Notes: generated by a model from the sequence alone, not told the origin. A stretch of 64,000 nucleotides of DNA from Bradyrhizobium algeriense (GCF_036924595.1 NZ_JAZHRV010000001.1:6475501-6539500), one strand, 5' to 3'; shown: positions 51,419 to 60,776, counted from the first letter of the stretch. Program-made: numbers and translations.

Positions 51419-51465
51419 CCCCCAGATTCGTAGTCTGGTGCTCTATCCAGCTGAGCTACGGGCGC
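51389..51465 (-). tRNA. tRNA-Arg (anticodon ACG)
   Basis: 77 nt with encoded CCA. Acceptor GCGCCCG/CGGGCGC, D arm GCTC..GAGC, anticodon stem CCAGA/TCTGG with loop CTACGAA (anticodon ACG), variable loop GGGTC, T arm AGGAG-TTCGAAT-CTCTT, discriminator G. The decayed recombinase gene reads into its 3' end. Confidence 0.95.
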
Positions 51466-51823
51466 GTTTCGCTTGGCATTTGGGCTTAAGGGGCCCGGAT
51501 GCGTCCGAATAAGGTCCGGACGGTCGCGAAAGAGCGCTTTAGCTACCTGCTCCGGCCCCGCTTTGCAAGGTCCGCTTCGTGCGATTTGCCGGCCGAAACG
51601 GAGGCCGACAATTTGACGTCATTTCCGGGTGCCCAGCGGAGCGCATCCGAAATTTACTTGTAATTATAAATAATTACCGGTCCGTCGCACCGCGATGCCC
51701 CAGCCGGGACATGCCGCCGGCCACGCGTGATTTGCAGCCGTCGCAAGCAAGAATTTGGCGGTGGCGGGGCCCCGCCCGGATAGCCGTCCGACGCAGCGGG
51801 ATCCGTAGGCCCCCGCGGGCGCC
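51466..51823. other. Spacer between tRNA-Arg and the catabolic cluster
   Basis: 358 bp. An AT-rich patch near 51655-51680 (TTATAAATAATTACCG) stands out against the high-GC surroundings and may be the tRNA promoter or a transcription end; no gene is supported. Confidence 0.4.
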
Positions 51824-52609
51824 TCACCGCCCCTTGAACACCGGCTTGCGCTTCTCGCGGAACGCCGCGAGCGCCTCCTTCGTGTCCTCGGTTTCGGCCA
51901 GCGCCGCTGTCTGGCTCTGCTCGTAGCGATAGCCGTCGCGCAGCGGCAGTTCCTCGGTCAATCCGAACGAACGCTTGGCCGCGACGACCGCGAGCGGCAC
52001 CTTCTCCGCGATCGTCTTGCCGATCGCCTGCGCCTCGGCCACGACGCGCTCGCGCGGCACACAGACGGACGCGACGTTCATGCGGTAGAGTTCGGCGCCC
52101 GACATGCGCTTGGCCGTATAGATCATCAGGCGCGCATCCGACGGGCTGAACGAGCGCAAGACGTGGCGGACGCCGCCTGCGAGCCCGTAGTCGACCTCGG
52201 TCATGGACATGTAGGCTTCCTCGGCGATGACGAGGATGTCGGAGACGAGGGCGAGCACGCAACCGGCGCCGATCGCCGCGCCGTTGACGGCCGCGATCAC
52301 CGGCTTCGGGCATTCCATCACGCAATCGAACGAGGCACGCACCAGACGGTTGTGACGCGAATAGCCGCCCGGCTCCTGCAGCAGCGCGGGGCGCTCCGAC
52401 AGATCCGCACCGGCCGAGAAAATCTTGCCGTCGCCTGTCAGCACGATCGCGCGCACGTCGATCTCGGCGCCGAGCACGTCGAAAATCCGGATGATCTCTT
52501 CGCGAAACTTGCGATCCTGCGAGTTCACCGGCGGCGCTGTGATCGTCAGCGTCGCGACGTGATCGGTGACGTCGATGCGGAAACGTTCGAGCGTTTCGAG
52601 ACCTTTCAT
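51824..52609 (-). CDS. Enoyl-CoA hydratase/isomerase family protein
   Basis: 261 aa. Crotonase oxyanion elements are visible: AIVLTGDGKIFSAGADLSE and CPKPVIAAVNGAAIGAGCVL, then SDILVIAEEAYMSMTEVDYG. Acts on a CoA thioester, consistent with the CaiB-type CoA-transferase in the same cluster. Its start overlaps the upstream amidohydrolase stop by 4 bp. Confidence 0.9.
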   Translation of the reverse strand: MKGLETLERFRIDVTDHVATLTITAPPVNSQDRKFREEIIRIFDVLGAEIDVRAIVLTGDGKIFSAGADLSERPALLQEPGGYSRHNRLVRASFDCVMECPKPVIAAVNGAAIGAGCVLALVSDILVIAEEAYMSMTEVDYGLAGGVRHVLRSFSPSDARLMIYTAKRMSGAELYRMNVASVCVPRERVVAEAQAIGKTIAEKVPLAVVAAKRSFGLTEELPLRDGYRYEQSQTAALAETEDTKEALAAFREKRKPVFKGR

Positions 52610-53499
52610 GGGGTAGTCCTTTCGAAGCCGTAGAGGCTAGCCGGATTGTCGACAAGAATGCGGGTGCGCTGCACCGGATCGGGCACCCAGCGGCGCAGGA
52701 GATCGAGCATTTGACCGGCATTCGGCGCCGGGTTCATGCGCACATAGGGCCAGTCAGACCCCCACACGACACGTTCCGGCGCAGCGGCGATCAGGGCGTC
52801 GTGGAAGACGCGCGCATCGTTATGCCCGGGTTGTTGCGACACACGGCAAACCGTCAGCTTGGCCCAGACGTCGCTGTCGGCGAGGCGCGCGCGAATGGAT
52901 CTGAAGGCAGCGGCATTAGGCCCGTACAGCCGGTCAGGACACGCCATGTGGTCCAGCACCAGCGGCACGTTCGACCGCAGCAAATGCGGCAGCCAGTCCG
53001 CGAGAACATCCGCCCTGGCCCATAGCTGGGCGTGAAGGCCAACCGCCCGCATGCGCGGCGCCAGCACCCCGATGGCATCGAAGCCGACGCTGCCGGGATA
53101 ACGGTTCCCATCCGGTGCGCGCATTTCGACGAAGCGGAGCCCGACGATGCCCGCGGCGCGCCAGGCCGCGAGTGTGCCGGTGTCGACGCCGGGATATGCG
53201 ACCGCAATGCCGCGGAGCGTGTCGGGCGCGTCCGCGATGGCGCTCAGCATTGCATCGGGATGGCTGCCATAGGGCGCCGGCTGAACCAGCACGCCGCGCG
53301 TCAGGCGAAGCGTCCGGCGCAGGGCGGCCGCGACCTGCGGCGTCGCGTCGGGAAGCGCGTAGACCGGCCGCGCCGCCGGAGGGAAGCGATCGTGCGGGCC
53401 GAACACGTGAAAATGCGCATCGCACGCGCCGGGCGGCAGCGCCCAGCCCGGCACGCTGGCGTTCGGCGCCGGAACGGTCTCGAAGCCGGCCGCCGTCAC
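52606..53499 (-). CDS. Amidohydrolase-2 family protein (PDC-lactonase-like)
   Basis: 297 aa. The metal-binding HxH lies in GACDAHFHVFGPHDRFPPAA, followed by PLVLDHMACPDRLYG and the C-terminal VVWGSDWPYVRMNPAPNAGQ with the catalytic Asp. This matches the 2-pyrone-4,6-dicarboxylate hydrolase-like group, which opens lactones in aromatic breakdown. Both ends overlap neighbours by 4 bp. Confidence 0.9.
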   Translation of the reverse strand: MTAAGFETVPAPNASVPGWALPPGACDAHFHVFGPHDRFPPAARPVYALPDATPQVAAALRRTLRLTRGVLVQPAPYGSHPDAMLSAIADAPDTLRGIAVAYPGVDTGTLAAWRAAGIVGLRFVEMRAPDGNRYPGSVGFDAIGVLAPRMRAVGLHAQLWARADVLADWLPHLLRSNVPLVLDHMACPDRLYGPNAAAFRSIRARLADSDVWAKLTVCRVSQQPGHNDARVFHDALIAAAPERVVWGSDWPYVRMNPAPNAGQMLDLLRRWVPDPVQRTRILVDNPASLYGFERTTP

Positions 53500-54113
53500 G
53501 ACGCGCTCCCGTGGCGACCCGGCAGCAGGGTGACCAGGATCGTCTCGGGCTCCAGACCCGTCGCGCCCTCGGGTAACGGCAATTGGTGCGCATTCAACGT
53601 CTGCGCCACCATCGTGTAATAGCCGATCACGGCCGTCAGCTCGACCGCGCCGCGCGCGCCCCAGCGGCGCAATACGGCGTCATACGTGTCTGCCGGCACG
53701 CGCCCGGTCTGCTGCAAAGCGCGCGCGAACTCGTAGACCTCGAACTCCGCCGCGTCGTCGAACGCCGGGCTTTCGAGGGCTGCGATGGTATCGACGATCT
53801 GCTGCTTCAGGCCCGCCGCTACCGCGGCGCGCGCATGCACCCACCACTCCACCTGCGCTGTCCAACGCCGTCCCGTCACGATGATCGCGAGTTCGTTGAG
53901 GCGTGCCGGCAAACAGGTGCGGTAGCGCAGAAACTCGCCGAGCACCGACCATGCCGACGCCAGCTCCGGGCTGTGGATCGCGGCGCGCAACGGACCGATC
54001 ATCTGCCCGCGCGGACCCGACACGACCGAGTCGTGGAGACGGCGCTGCTCGGCGTTCATGTCTGCGACGTCGAGCAGTGGAATGCGCGGGCGCTGGTCCT
54101 CGACGCCGGTCAC
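53496..54113 (-). CDS. Carboxymuconolactone decarboxylase-like protein
   Basis: 205 aa from GTG 54113 (overlap GTGA with the CoA-transferase). AhpD/CMD fold marks: RLNELAIIVTGRRWTAQVEW then WVHARAAVAAGLKQQIV and YDAVLRRWGARGAVELTAVI. The CxxC of peroxidase-type AhpD is absent, so a decarboxylase- or binding-type role is more likely. Fits a ring-cleavage pathway. Confidence 0.85.
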   Translation of the reverse strand: MTGVEDQRPRIPLLDVADMNAEQRRLHDSVVSGPRGQMIGPLRAAIHSPELASAWSVLGEFLRYRTCLPARLNELAIIVTGRRWTAQVEWWVHARAAVAAGLKQQIVDTIAALESPAFDDAAEFEVYEFARALQQTGRVPADTYDAVLRRWGARGAVELTAVIGYYTMVAQTLNAHQLPLPEGATGLEPETILVTLLPGRHGSAS

Positions 54114-55327
54114 GATGCGCCTGCCGCGAGCAGCCCGAGTTCGCGCAGCACCTCCTGCGTATGTTGACCGAGCAGGGGCGGCGCCCGGTCGAAGCGCAAC
54201 GGCGCATCGGCGAGCCTGATCGGGCTCACGACCTGGGGGACGCTGCCGGCGAGCGGATGCGCCAGGTGCCGCAGCATCCCGCGATGTTGCAGTTGGGGAT
54301 CGGCAAAGACTTGAGGGATGGTGTTGATCGGCGCGGCCGGCACGCCGGCGGCGTCCAGCGCCGCAACGAGCGCGTCCCGCTGCCACGCGGCGAAGGCCCC
54401 GGACAACAGCGCCGTCAGGTCGGCATTGGCGCGGACGCGGGCCGCGTTGGTCGCGAAGCGCGGGTCGCGCGCGAGACCAGCGTCGCCGATCACCTCGCAC
54501 AGCCTTGCGAACTGACCGTCATTGCCGACCGCGAGCACGAAATGTCCGTCGGACGCCGCAAACACGTCCTGCGGCTGGATGTTGGGATGGCGGTTGCCGC
54601 CGCGCTGCGGCGTTTTGCCGGAGACTAGATGATTCATCGCCTGGTTGGCGAGGAACGCCGCCGCGACATCGAGCATGGCGAGGTCGATGGTCTCGCCATG
54701 CCCCGTCTCGGCGCGTCGTGCGAGTGCCGCAAGAATGGCCACAGTCGCGTACATGCCCGTCATCAGATCGACAACGGGAACGCCGACCTTCTGCGGGCCG
54801 CCGCCGGGTTCGCCGTCGCGCTCGCCGGTCACGCTCATCAGGCCGCCCATGGCCTGGATCGCGAAGTCGTATGCGGCGTTCTGGCTCCTCGGACCGTCCT
54901 GGCCGAAACCGGTGACCGAACAGTAGACGAGCGACGGCTTCAGCCCGCGCAACGACGCCGCATCGAGACCGTACTTCGCGAGAGCGCCGACCTTGAAATT
55001 CTCGATCACGACATCGCATCGCTGCGCCATGGCGCGGATCAATTGCTGGCCCTCGGCGGTCGCGATGTCGACGGCAACCGATCGCTTGCCGCGATTGACC
55101 GAGAGGAAATAGCCGCTTTCACCGGTGGCGCTGCCCTCCCGGCCCTTAAGAAACGGCGGCCCCCAGGCGCGCGTATCGTCGCCTGCGCCCGGCCGCTCGA
55201 TCTTGATGACGTCGGCGCCGAGGTCGGCGAGAATCTGCGTCGCCCAGGGCGCCGCCATGATGCGCCCGAGGTCGAGCACGCGGATGTGCGTCAATGGACC
55301 CGTGCGTGGTTGCGCCGCCTCAGCCAT
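54110..55327 (-). CDS. CaiB/BaiF-type family III CoA-transferase
   Basis: 405 aa from ATG 55327. Typical start VLDLGRIMAAPWATQILADL with GADVIKIERPGAGDDTRAWG, then ENFKVGALAKYGLD including the catalytic region, and C-terminal GVPAAPINTIPQVFADPQLQ. Moves CoA between organic acids. Its start overlaps the GST stop by 8 bp. Confidence 0.92.
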   Translation of the reverse strand: MAEAAQPRTGPLTHIRVLDLGRIMAAPWATQILADLGADVIKIERPGAGDDTRAWGPPFLKGREGSATGESGYFLSVNRGKRSVAVDIATAEGQQLIRAMAQRCDVVIENFKVGALAKYGLDAASLRGLKPSLVYCSVTGFGQDGPRSQNAAYDFAIQAMGGLMSVTGERDGEPGGGPQKVGVPVVDLMTGMYATVAILAALARRAETGHGETIDLAMLDVAAAFLANQAMNHLVSGKTPQRGGNRHPNIQPQDVFAASDGHFVLAVGNDGQFARLCEVIGDAGLARDPRFATNAARVRANADLTALLSGAFAAWQRDALVAALDAAGVPAAPINTIPQVFADPQLQHRGMLRHLAHPLAGSVPQVVSPIRLADAPLRFDRAPPLLGQHTQEVLRELGLLAAGAS

Positions 55328-55934
55328 CGACGATTTCCGTCGCCCGGGCCGACGGGCGCGCCGCGAACGTGGCCTGCCACGCCGCCAGCCGGGGCCGGCC
55401 CTCGCGCCACGCGAGATCGGCAAAGCGGAAGTCCAGATAGGAGAGCGCGCAGCCGACCGCGATGTGCCCGATTCCGAACGGTTCGCTCTCCAGTGCGGCT
55501 GCCTCCGCCTCCAGGCGGTCGAGCGTGGCGGCGGCCTTGACGGCGAAGGCGTCGAGCCACTCGTGCGTCTGCCGGCCGGCCGGCTTGTCGCGCTCGTTGC
55601 GCCAGAGCACGAGCAGGTCGAGCAGGCCGTCGGCGAGGGCCTGGCGGCTCAGCACCAGCCAGCGCTGCCGACCCGCCGGCGCGATCAACTGGCCGCCTCC
55701 GGCGAGGCTGTCGAGATATTCGACGATGACCGCCGAATCGACCAGGACCGTGCCGTCCCCGAGAACCAGCGCCGGGATCTTGCTCAACGGATTGTCCAGC
55801 ATGATCGCCGCGTTGGGCTTGCTCATCGCCGCGACGCTACGCACGCATTCGATTTTTTCGGCGAGGCCAAGTTCGTGCGCGGCGACCATCACCTTTCGCA
55901 CGAATGGCGACCGTGGAGACCAATGCAGTTTCAT
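55320..55934 (-). CDS. Glutathione S-transferase-like protein
   Basis: 204 aa from ATG 55934. MKLHWSPRSPFVRKVMVAAH is the catalytic N-terminal loop (Ser in SPRSPF), NPLSKIPALVLGDGTVLVDS holds the cis-Pro and VDSAVIVEYLDSL the glutathione Ser. First gene of the minus-strand catabolic operon, divergent from the GntR regulator by 105 bp. Confidence 0.9.
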   Translation of the reverse strand: MKLHWSPRSPFVRKVMVAAHELGLAEKIECVRSVAAMSKPNAAIMLDNPLSKIPALVLGDGTVLVDSAVIVEYLDSLAGGGQLIAPAGRQRWLVLSRQALADGLLDLLVLWRNERDKPAGRQTHEWLDAFAVKAAATLDRLEAEAAALESEPFGIGHIAVGCALSYLDFRFADLAWREGRPRLAAWQATFAARPSARATEIVDG

Positions 55935-56039
55935 GCTTTCGCCCGTCGAGAATGCAGGCCGCTTCAAGGGCCTTCCTTTCGCGGTAAAGGTCATATATAC
56001 GGACTTTTGTCAATTCGAACTGCCAGCCGGGGGAAAGCC

Positions 56040-56783
56040 GTGGCGAGCCTGACCGACGCCGGAGTACCTTTGAGCCGTAGCGCCGTGGCGCGCTACATCC
56101 AGCTCGCGACCCTGTTCCGCAGCCGCATCATGTCCGGCCAGTGGGCCGCCGGCGCGCAGATCCCGACCATCGAAGCGCTGATGGCCGAATGCGGCGTCGC
56201 GCGTGCAACAATCCGCCAGGCGCTCGGCCTGCTCGAGGACGAAGGCCTCGTCTCGCGCTATCGCGCCAAGGGCACGTTCGTCACGAACAAGGCCCGGGCG
56301 CATGTCTGGCTCGACGTGACGACCGACCTCCGCGGCATGTTGAACACGCGCGACGGCGCGACGATCGAGGTGCTCGAGGATGCGCTGGTTCCTGCGCCCG
56401 AGCGATGGCCGCACGATATCGGCACGATATCGCGGACCTACCGGCGGCTGCGGCGCCGCCACTCCCGCGACGGGCGGGCGTTCCTTATCGCCGAGGTCTA
56501 TATCGACGCAGGCCTGGCGAGCCGCCTGCCGAAGCGCGCCGTCACCACGCTGACCGCGATGCGCCTCGCCGCGAGCATTCCCGGCGTGCAGATCGAAAGC
56601 GCACGTCAGACCATGACGATCGGCAGTTCGGATCTGGAAGTCTCGGAACTGCTCGGATTGCCGCTGAATGCGCCGATCTGTTTTGTCGATCGCTCGGCGG
56701 TGGATCAGCGGGGACGGCTGGTGCTGGTGTCGAAGGGCATCTACCGCGGCGACGTCGTGCGCGTCGACATGGACGTCAAGTAA
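56040..56783 (+). CDS. GntR-family regulator with UTRA domain
   Basis: 247 aa from GTG 56040 (GGGGGAAA upstream). Winged helix: YIQLATLFRSRIMSGQWAAG, IPTIEALMAECGVARATIRQ, LGLLEDEGLVSRYRAKGTFV; the C-terminal UTRA domain shows RAFLIAEVYIDAGLASRLPK and ELLGLPLNAPICFVDRSAVD. Likely controls the divergent GST-CaiB-CMD-amidohydrolase-crotonase operon and the downstream genes. Confidence 0.88.
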   Translation: MASLTDAGVPLSRSAVARYIQLATLFRSRIMSGQWAAGAQIPTIEALMAECGVARATIRQALGLLEDEGLVSRYRAKGTFVTNKARAHVWLDVTTDLRGMLNTRDGATIEVLEDALVPAPERWPHDIGTISRTYRRLRRRHSRDGRAFLIAEVYIDAGLASRLPKRAVTTLTAMRLAASIPGVQIESARQTMTIGSSDLEVSELLGLPLNAPICFVDRSAVDQRGRLVLVSKGIYRGDVVRVDMDVK

Positions 56784-56818
56784 CCGGCATGGGCCCGATA
56801 GGTTATAACTATGTACTT

Positions 56819-57658
56819 ATGCGTAGCATGGTCGCTTTGGCCGCGATGGGGCCGGTAATGGCTGGCCCGGCGGCGTCCGCCGAGGTGACGCGCAGCCGCG
56901 AAATCGTGCGCTATGACAACATCGAAATCGATCTCATCGCCGAAGGGCGCGGGCCGCTGATCGTCATGCTGCCGTCGCGCGGCCGCGACTCCGAGGACTT
57001 CGACGATGTCGCGTCCCGGCTTGCACCGGCCGGCTATCGCGCCCTCCGGCCGCAGCCGCGGGGCGCCGGCCGGAGTACGGGCCCGCTCGAAGGCATCCGG
57101 ATGCAGGATCTCGCCCGCGATGTCGCGCATGTCATCGCCCGCGAGAACGCAGGCCCGGCCGTGATCGCCGGTCATGCCTACGGCAACTGGGTTGCGCGCA
57201 TGACCGCCACCGACCATCCCGCGCTCGTGCGCGGCATCGTTCTCATGGCGGCCGCCGCCAGAACGTTCCCGGACGAACTGCGCGCCGTCGTGCAGCAATC
57301 CGCCGATGCGAGCCTGCCGGACGAGCAGCGCCTCACGGCCTTGCGCAAGGGCTTCTTCCTTCCGGCCCATGACGCCTCTGTGTGGCTCCGCGGCTGGGCA
57401 CCGGCGGCGAACAAGGCGCAGGGCGTGGCTGCATCCGCGACGAAACAGGCCGAATACTGGCAGGCCGGCACGGTGCCGATGCTCGATCTGGTTCCCGACC
57501 GCGATCCGTTCAAGCCGAAGGAGAAGTGGAACGAAAGCCGCGCGGAGTTCGGCGAGCGCGTGTCCGTCGTCGTGATTCCGAACGCCAGCCACGCGCTGAT
57601 CCCGGAGCAGCCGGGCGCCGTCGTCGACGCCATCGTGGCATGGATCGCGAAGCTGTAA
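56819..57658 (+). CDS. Exported alpha/beta-hydrolase-fold protein lacking the nucleophile
   Basis: 279 aa from ATG 56819, which begins a signal peptide (MRSMVALAAMGPVMAGPAAS); an ATG at 56789 would add ten residues. The fold is clear (LIVMLPSRGRDSEDFDDVAS; ALRPQPRGAGRSTG; final His in IPNASHALIPEQPG) but the nucleophile elbow reads VIAGHAYGNWVAR, with Ala in place of Ser in G-x-S-x-G. It may use another residue or be a binding protein. 55 bp upstream of a Bug receptor on the same strand. Confidence 0.8.
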   Translation: MRSMVALAAMGPVMAGPAASAEVTRSREIVRYDNIEIDLIAEGRGPLIVMLPSRGRDSEDFDDVASRLAPAGYRALRPQPRGAGRSTGPLEGIRMQDLARDVAHVIARENAGPAVIAGHAYGNWVARMTATDHPALVRGIVLMAAAARTFPDELRAVVQQSADASLPDEQRLTALRKGFFLPAHDASVWLRGWAPAANKAQGVAASATKQAEYWQAGTVPMLDLVPDRDPFKPKEKWNESRAEFGERVSVVVIPNASHALIPEQPGAVVDAIVAWIAKL

Positions 57659-57713
57659 CGCACCAAACAATGAAACGAGGTGCAGCAAGCGCCTCGCACA
57701 TGGGAGGAAAGTA

Positions 57714-58685
57714 ATGATGCGAAGTCTTGTTCGCGGGATGATCGTGGCCGCGCTTCTGGTCGGGCCGCAAATGGCACAGGCGCAGTCCTATCCCAACAAG
57801 CCGATCAAGCTGGTCGTACCGTTTCCGGCCGGAGGTCCGGCCGACACGATCGCGCGTGTGCTGACGGAGAAGATGGCGCCTCTGCTGGGCCAGCCGATCA
57901 TCATCGAAAGCCGTGCCGGCGCCGGCGGCGTGACGGGAATAGCCGCGGTCGCGAAAGCGGAGCCCGACGGCTACACCATCGGCCTTTCAAGCGCCGGCCC
58001 GCTCGCGATCACGCCGGTGCTTTCCGAGACGATGCCGTACGACGTGCACAAGGACTTGAAGCTCCTGACGCAGGTCGTCGAGGTTCCCGAATTGCTTGTT
58101 GTCGCCGACAACGTCCCGGCGAAGACATTCGGCGAACTGATCGCGCTCGCCAAGTCGAAACCGGGCAAGCTCAATTTCGCCTCGACCGGCGTCGGCGGCG
58201 TGCCGCACATGGCAGGCGAATTGCTCAAGGTGTCGGCGAGCGTCGACATCGAGCACGTGCCGTATCGCGGCGCCGCACCCGCCGTGAACGACCTGCTCGG
58301 CGGTCACGTCAACATGATGTTCGCCGACATTCCCGTGCTGCTCGGCAACGTCACGGCCGGCAAACTCCGTGCGCTCGCCATCGGCAGCGCCCGGCGTGCC
58401 CCGAGCGCGCCAGATGTGCCGACGACGGCCGAGCTCGGCATGCCGCAAGTGCTCGCCAACAACTGGTATGGGCTGGTGGCGCCGAGCGGCATTCCAGCCG
58501 ACGTCGCCGCCAAAATCTATTCAGCGGCTACCGAGGCGTTGAACTCGGCCGAGGTCAAGGACAAGCTCGCCCTTCAGGGCGCAACCACGGTCGGCAGCAC
58601 GGGCGCAGAGTTTGCGGCACATGTGAAGGCCGAGATGGAGAAGTGGGCGCAGGTCGGCAAGGCGGCAGGCGTCAAGCTGCAGTGA
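57714..58685 (+). CDS. Bug-family tripartite tricarboxylate transport receptor
   Basis: 323 aa. Signal peptide MIVAALLVGPQMAQAQSYPN, then KPIKLVVPFPAGGPADTIAR, the Bug hallmark, and GGVTGIAAVAKAEPDGYTIG. These periplasmic receptors bind carboxylates or aromatic acids; no TctA/TctB membrane partners are in view, as is common for Bug genes. Probably senses or imports the substrate of the neighbouring catabolic operon. Confidence 0.92.
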   Translation: MMRSLVRGMIVAALLVGPQMAQAQSYPNKPIKLVVPFPAGGPADTIARVLTEKMAPLLGQPIIIESRAGAGGVTGIAAVAKAEPDGYTIGLSSAGPLAITPVLSETMPYDVHKDLKLLTQVVEVPELLVVADNVPAKTFGELIALAKSKPGKLNFASTGVGGVPHMAGELLKVSASVDIEHVPYRGAAPAVNDLLGGHVNMMFADIPVLLGNVTAGKLRALAIGSARRAPSAPDVPTTAELGMPQVLANNWYGLVAPSGIPADVAAKIYSAATEALNSAEVKDKLALQGATTVGSTGAEFAAHVKAEMEKWAQVGKAAGVKLQ

Positions 58686-58734
58686 TTTGCATGAAGCCGG
58701 GCCTGCGAGCCGGAATAATGACCTGGCGCCTGAG

Positions 58735-60210
58735 TTACGCCCGCGCCCGCTCGTTGCGGATGCTCTGCAGTTCCACCGGGCGGTCGGGGATCGAGATCCG
58801 GAAGGTGGCGCCGATGGTGCCCTCAACCAGGTGGATGTCGCCGCCATGGGCGCGCACCAGTTCGGCGGCGATTGCAAGCCCCAGCCCGCTGCCGCCGAGG
58901 CGGCCGGAGGTCTGGAACGCCTCGAACAAATGCTCGCGCGCCTTCGCCGGCACACCGGGGCCGGTGTCGGACACCTCGATGATCGCGACCGAGCCTTCGC
59001 GGCGGCCGGTGATGCGGATCTGCAAGGTCGCGGCATCGCCCTTGGCGCTTTCCAGCGCCTGGGCGGCATTGCGCACCAGGTTGAGCAGCACGCGAAACAG
59101 CTGGTCGGGATCGGCGTCGATCGAAAGCGAGCGCTCGATCGCGCTGATCCAGGTAATCGAGGCATCGGCGGCGAGGCCGGCGGATTCGCGCACTTCGGTC
59201 ACCACGGGTTCAACCTGGATCATGCGGCGGTCGGGCTCGGCCTCCTGCGCGCGGCCGTAAGAAAGGGTCGACTGGCAGAAGTCGATGGCGCGCTCCAGCG
59301 AGCGCATCAGTTTCGGCGCAAATCGCTGCACGCGCGGATCCGGCACGCTGGCCAATTGATCCGACAGCAATTGTGAGGACGCGAGAAGATTGCGCAGATC
59401 GTGGTTGATCTTCGACACCGCAAGGCCGAGCGCGGCGAGCCGGCTCTTCTGCGAGAGCATCGAGACCAGATCGCGCTGCATGTCGGACAGTTCGCGTTCC
59501 GCCACGCCGATCTCGTCGCCGCGCTGGCTCGGCACGATGATGCGCGCAGCACTTTCCGGATTTTCGTGGAAGCCGACCAGATTTGCAGTCAGCCGCCGCA
59601 TCGGGCGGACGAACAGATAATGCAGCGCGAGATAGACCAGTCCCGCGGCGAGCATCGCGATCCCCAGCGAGACCAGCAGCAGATTGCGGGAAAACCGGTA
59701 CATCGCCTGCCGCAACGGCTTTTCATCGACCACGACCTCGATGAATTGCGCGCCGCCGGGCGCAGGCCCCACCACGCGAATCGTCTGGTTGCCTCGCTCC
59801 AGCATCGTCTCGAAGGATTCGACGATCGCGGACCACACCGTCAGGGTCCGCATGTCGATGTCGCGGTCGATCGCCGGCGGCAGATCGGCGCTGGCGAGCA
59901 TCCGGCGCTGCTGCCCCATCTTGATGGCAACCGCGCGTGCCCCGACGCTGGTCAGGATCTGACGCGCCAGCGAATCCGGCACCATCCCCAAGGGGGCCGC
60001 ATCCAGCACCAAGGCGGCCGTGTTGGCCGCCGCGAGGCGGTCGTTCAGCCGGTTGGTCCAGAAATTTGCGATCGAAGGCACGTAGATCATCAAGAGCGCG
60101 ATCATCACGAGCGGGATGGTCAGCAGCAAAAGCTTGCCGGACAAGCCGAGCCGACGCGGGCCCGTGCACCGCGGGGCTTGAGGGATCGGCTGGTCGTCGG
60201 TCGCTGACAC
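58735..60210 (-). CDS. Membrane sensor histidine kinase
   Basis: 491 aa. Two membrane segments (LLLLTIPLVMIALLMIYVP near 28-46; LLLVSLGIAMLAAGLVYLAL near 175) flank a periplasmic sensor. A HAMP-like part precedes the H box GLAVSKINHDLRNLLASSQL; N box LLNLVRNAAQALESAKG, G1 IIEVSDTGPGVP and G2 GGSGLGLAIAAELV complete the kinase. No response regulator is adjacent, so it is an orphan kinase here. Confidence 0.92.
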   Translation of the reverse strand: MSATDDQPIPQAPRCTGPRRLGLSGKLLLLTIPLVMIALLMIYVPSIANFWTNRLNDRLAAANTAALVLDAAPLGMVPDSLARQILTSVGARAVAIKMGQQRRMLASADLPPAIDRDIDMRTLTVWSAIVESFETMLERGNQTIRVVGPAPGGAQFIEVVVDEKPLRQAMYRFSRNLLLVSLGIAMLAAGLVYLALHYLFVRPMRRLTANLVGFHENPESAARIIVPSQRGDEIGVAERELSDMQRDLVSMLSQKSRLAALGLAVSKINHDLRNLLASSQLLSDQLASVPDPRVQRFAPKLMRSLERAIDFCQSTLSYGRAQEAEPDRRMIQVEPVVTEVRESAGLAADASITWISAIERSLSIDADPDQLFRVLLNLVRNAAQALESAKGDAATLQIRITGRREGSVAIIEVSDTGPGVPAKAREHLFEAFQTSGRLGGSGLGLAIAAELVRAHGGDIHLVEGTIGATFRISIPDRPVELQSIRNERARA

Positions 60211-60641
60211 GAATATCCGCCTTGATATCTATGTGATTGGAGCCCCATGTTTGGAGCCCTGCCGGACACAGGACCGGCGCTGGTCTTGACCCGTACACTG
60301 ATTCCGAGGATGCGTTCTGCGCCCCTGACCGGTCAAATTACCGATCGCTAATGTCCGCGAGTTCCGATGGTCGGGGCGCGCCGCCTTCTCGCCCACAAAA
60401 ACCCCGCGAAAACAGATATATTCGCCCCAATTGCGACGTTTCAAAGAACTGACGCTGCAGCAACCCCCGACATTGACGAAAACAGGTCGCTCCCGTATAA
60501 GCCGCGCCAACTGTCCGCGATGGCCCGGTTCCACCGGGGGCGGCTCGTTTGGGCCGTAAATGGCCCCTTTTCGGGCTGGCCCGCATCACCGGACGCATCT
60601 CAATCCAACAGGCAAATTGCCCGGTCAGCGGAGAAATACCC
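60211..60641. other. Divergent promoter region upstream of rpmH
   Basis: 431 bp without a supported gene. It holds a strong sigma-70-type promoter (60473-60501) facing rpmH; the upstream part probably holds the histidine kinase promoter. Confidence 0.6.
60473..60501 (+). promoter_or_regulatory. Sigma-70-type promoter of rpmH
   Basis: -35 TTGACG, 17-bp spacer, -10 TATAAG. The rpmH start is about 140 bp downstream, giving a leader RNA. Confidence 0.75.
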
Positions 60642-60776
60642 GTGAAGCGGACTTATCAACCCAGCAAACTGGTGCGCAAGCGCCGTCACGGCTTCCGCGC
60701 CCGTCTCGCCACCGCCGGCGGTCGCAAGGTTCTCGCCGCCCGTCGTGCGCGCGGCCGCAAGCGTCTGAGCGCCTGA
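60642..60776 (+). CDS. rpmH: 50S ribosomal protein L34
   Basis: 44 aa starting at GTG 60642, preceded by [24 protein letters not shown] and [14 protein letters not shown] are the near-invariant L34 sequence. L34 binds 23S rRNA in the large subunit. Followed 25 bp later by rnpA, as in nearly all bacteria. Confidence 0.97.
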   Translation: MKRTYQPSKLVRKRRHGFRARLATAGGRKVLAARRARGRKRLSA

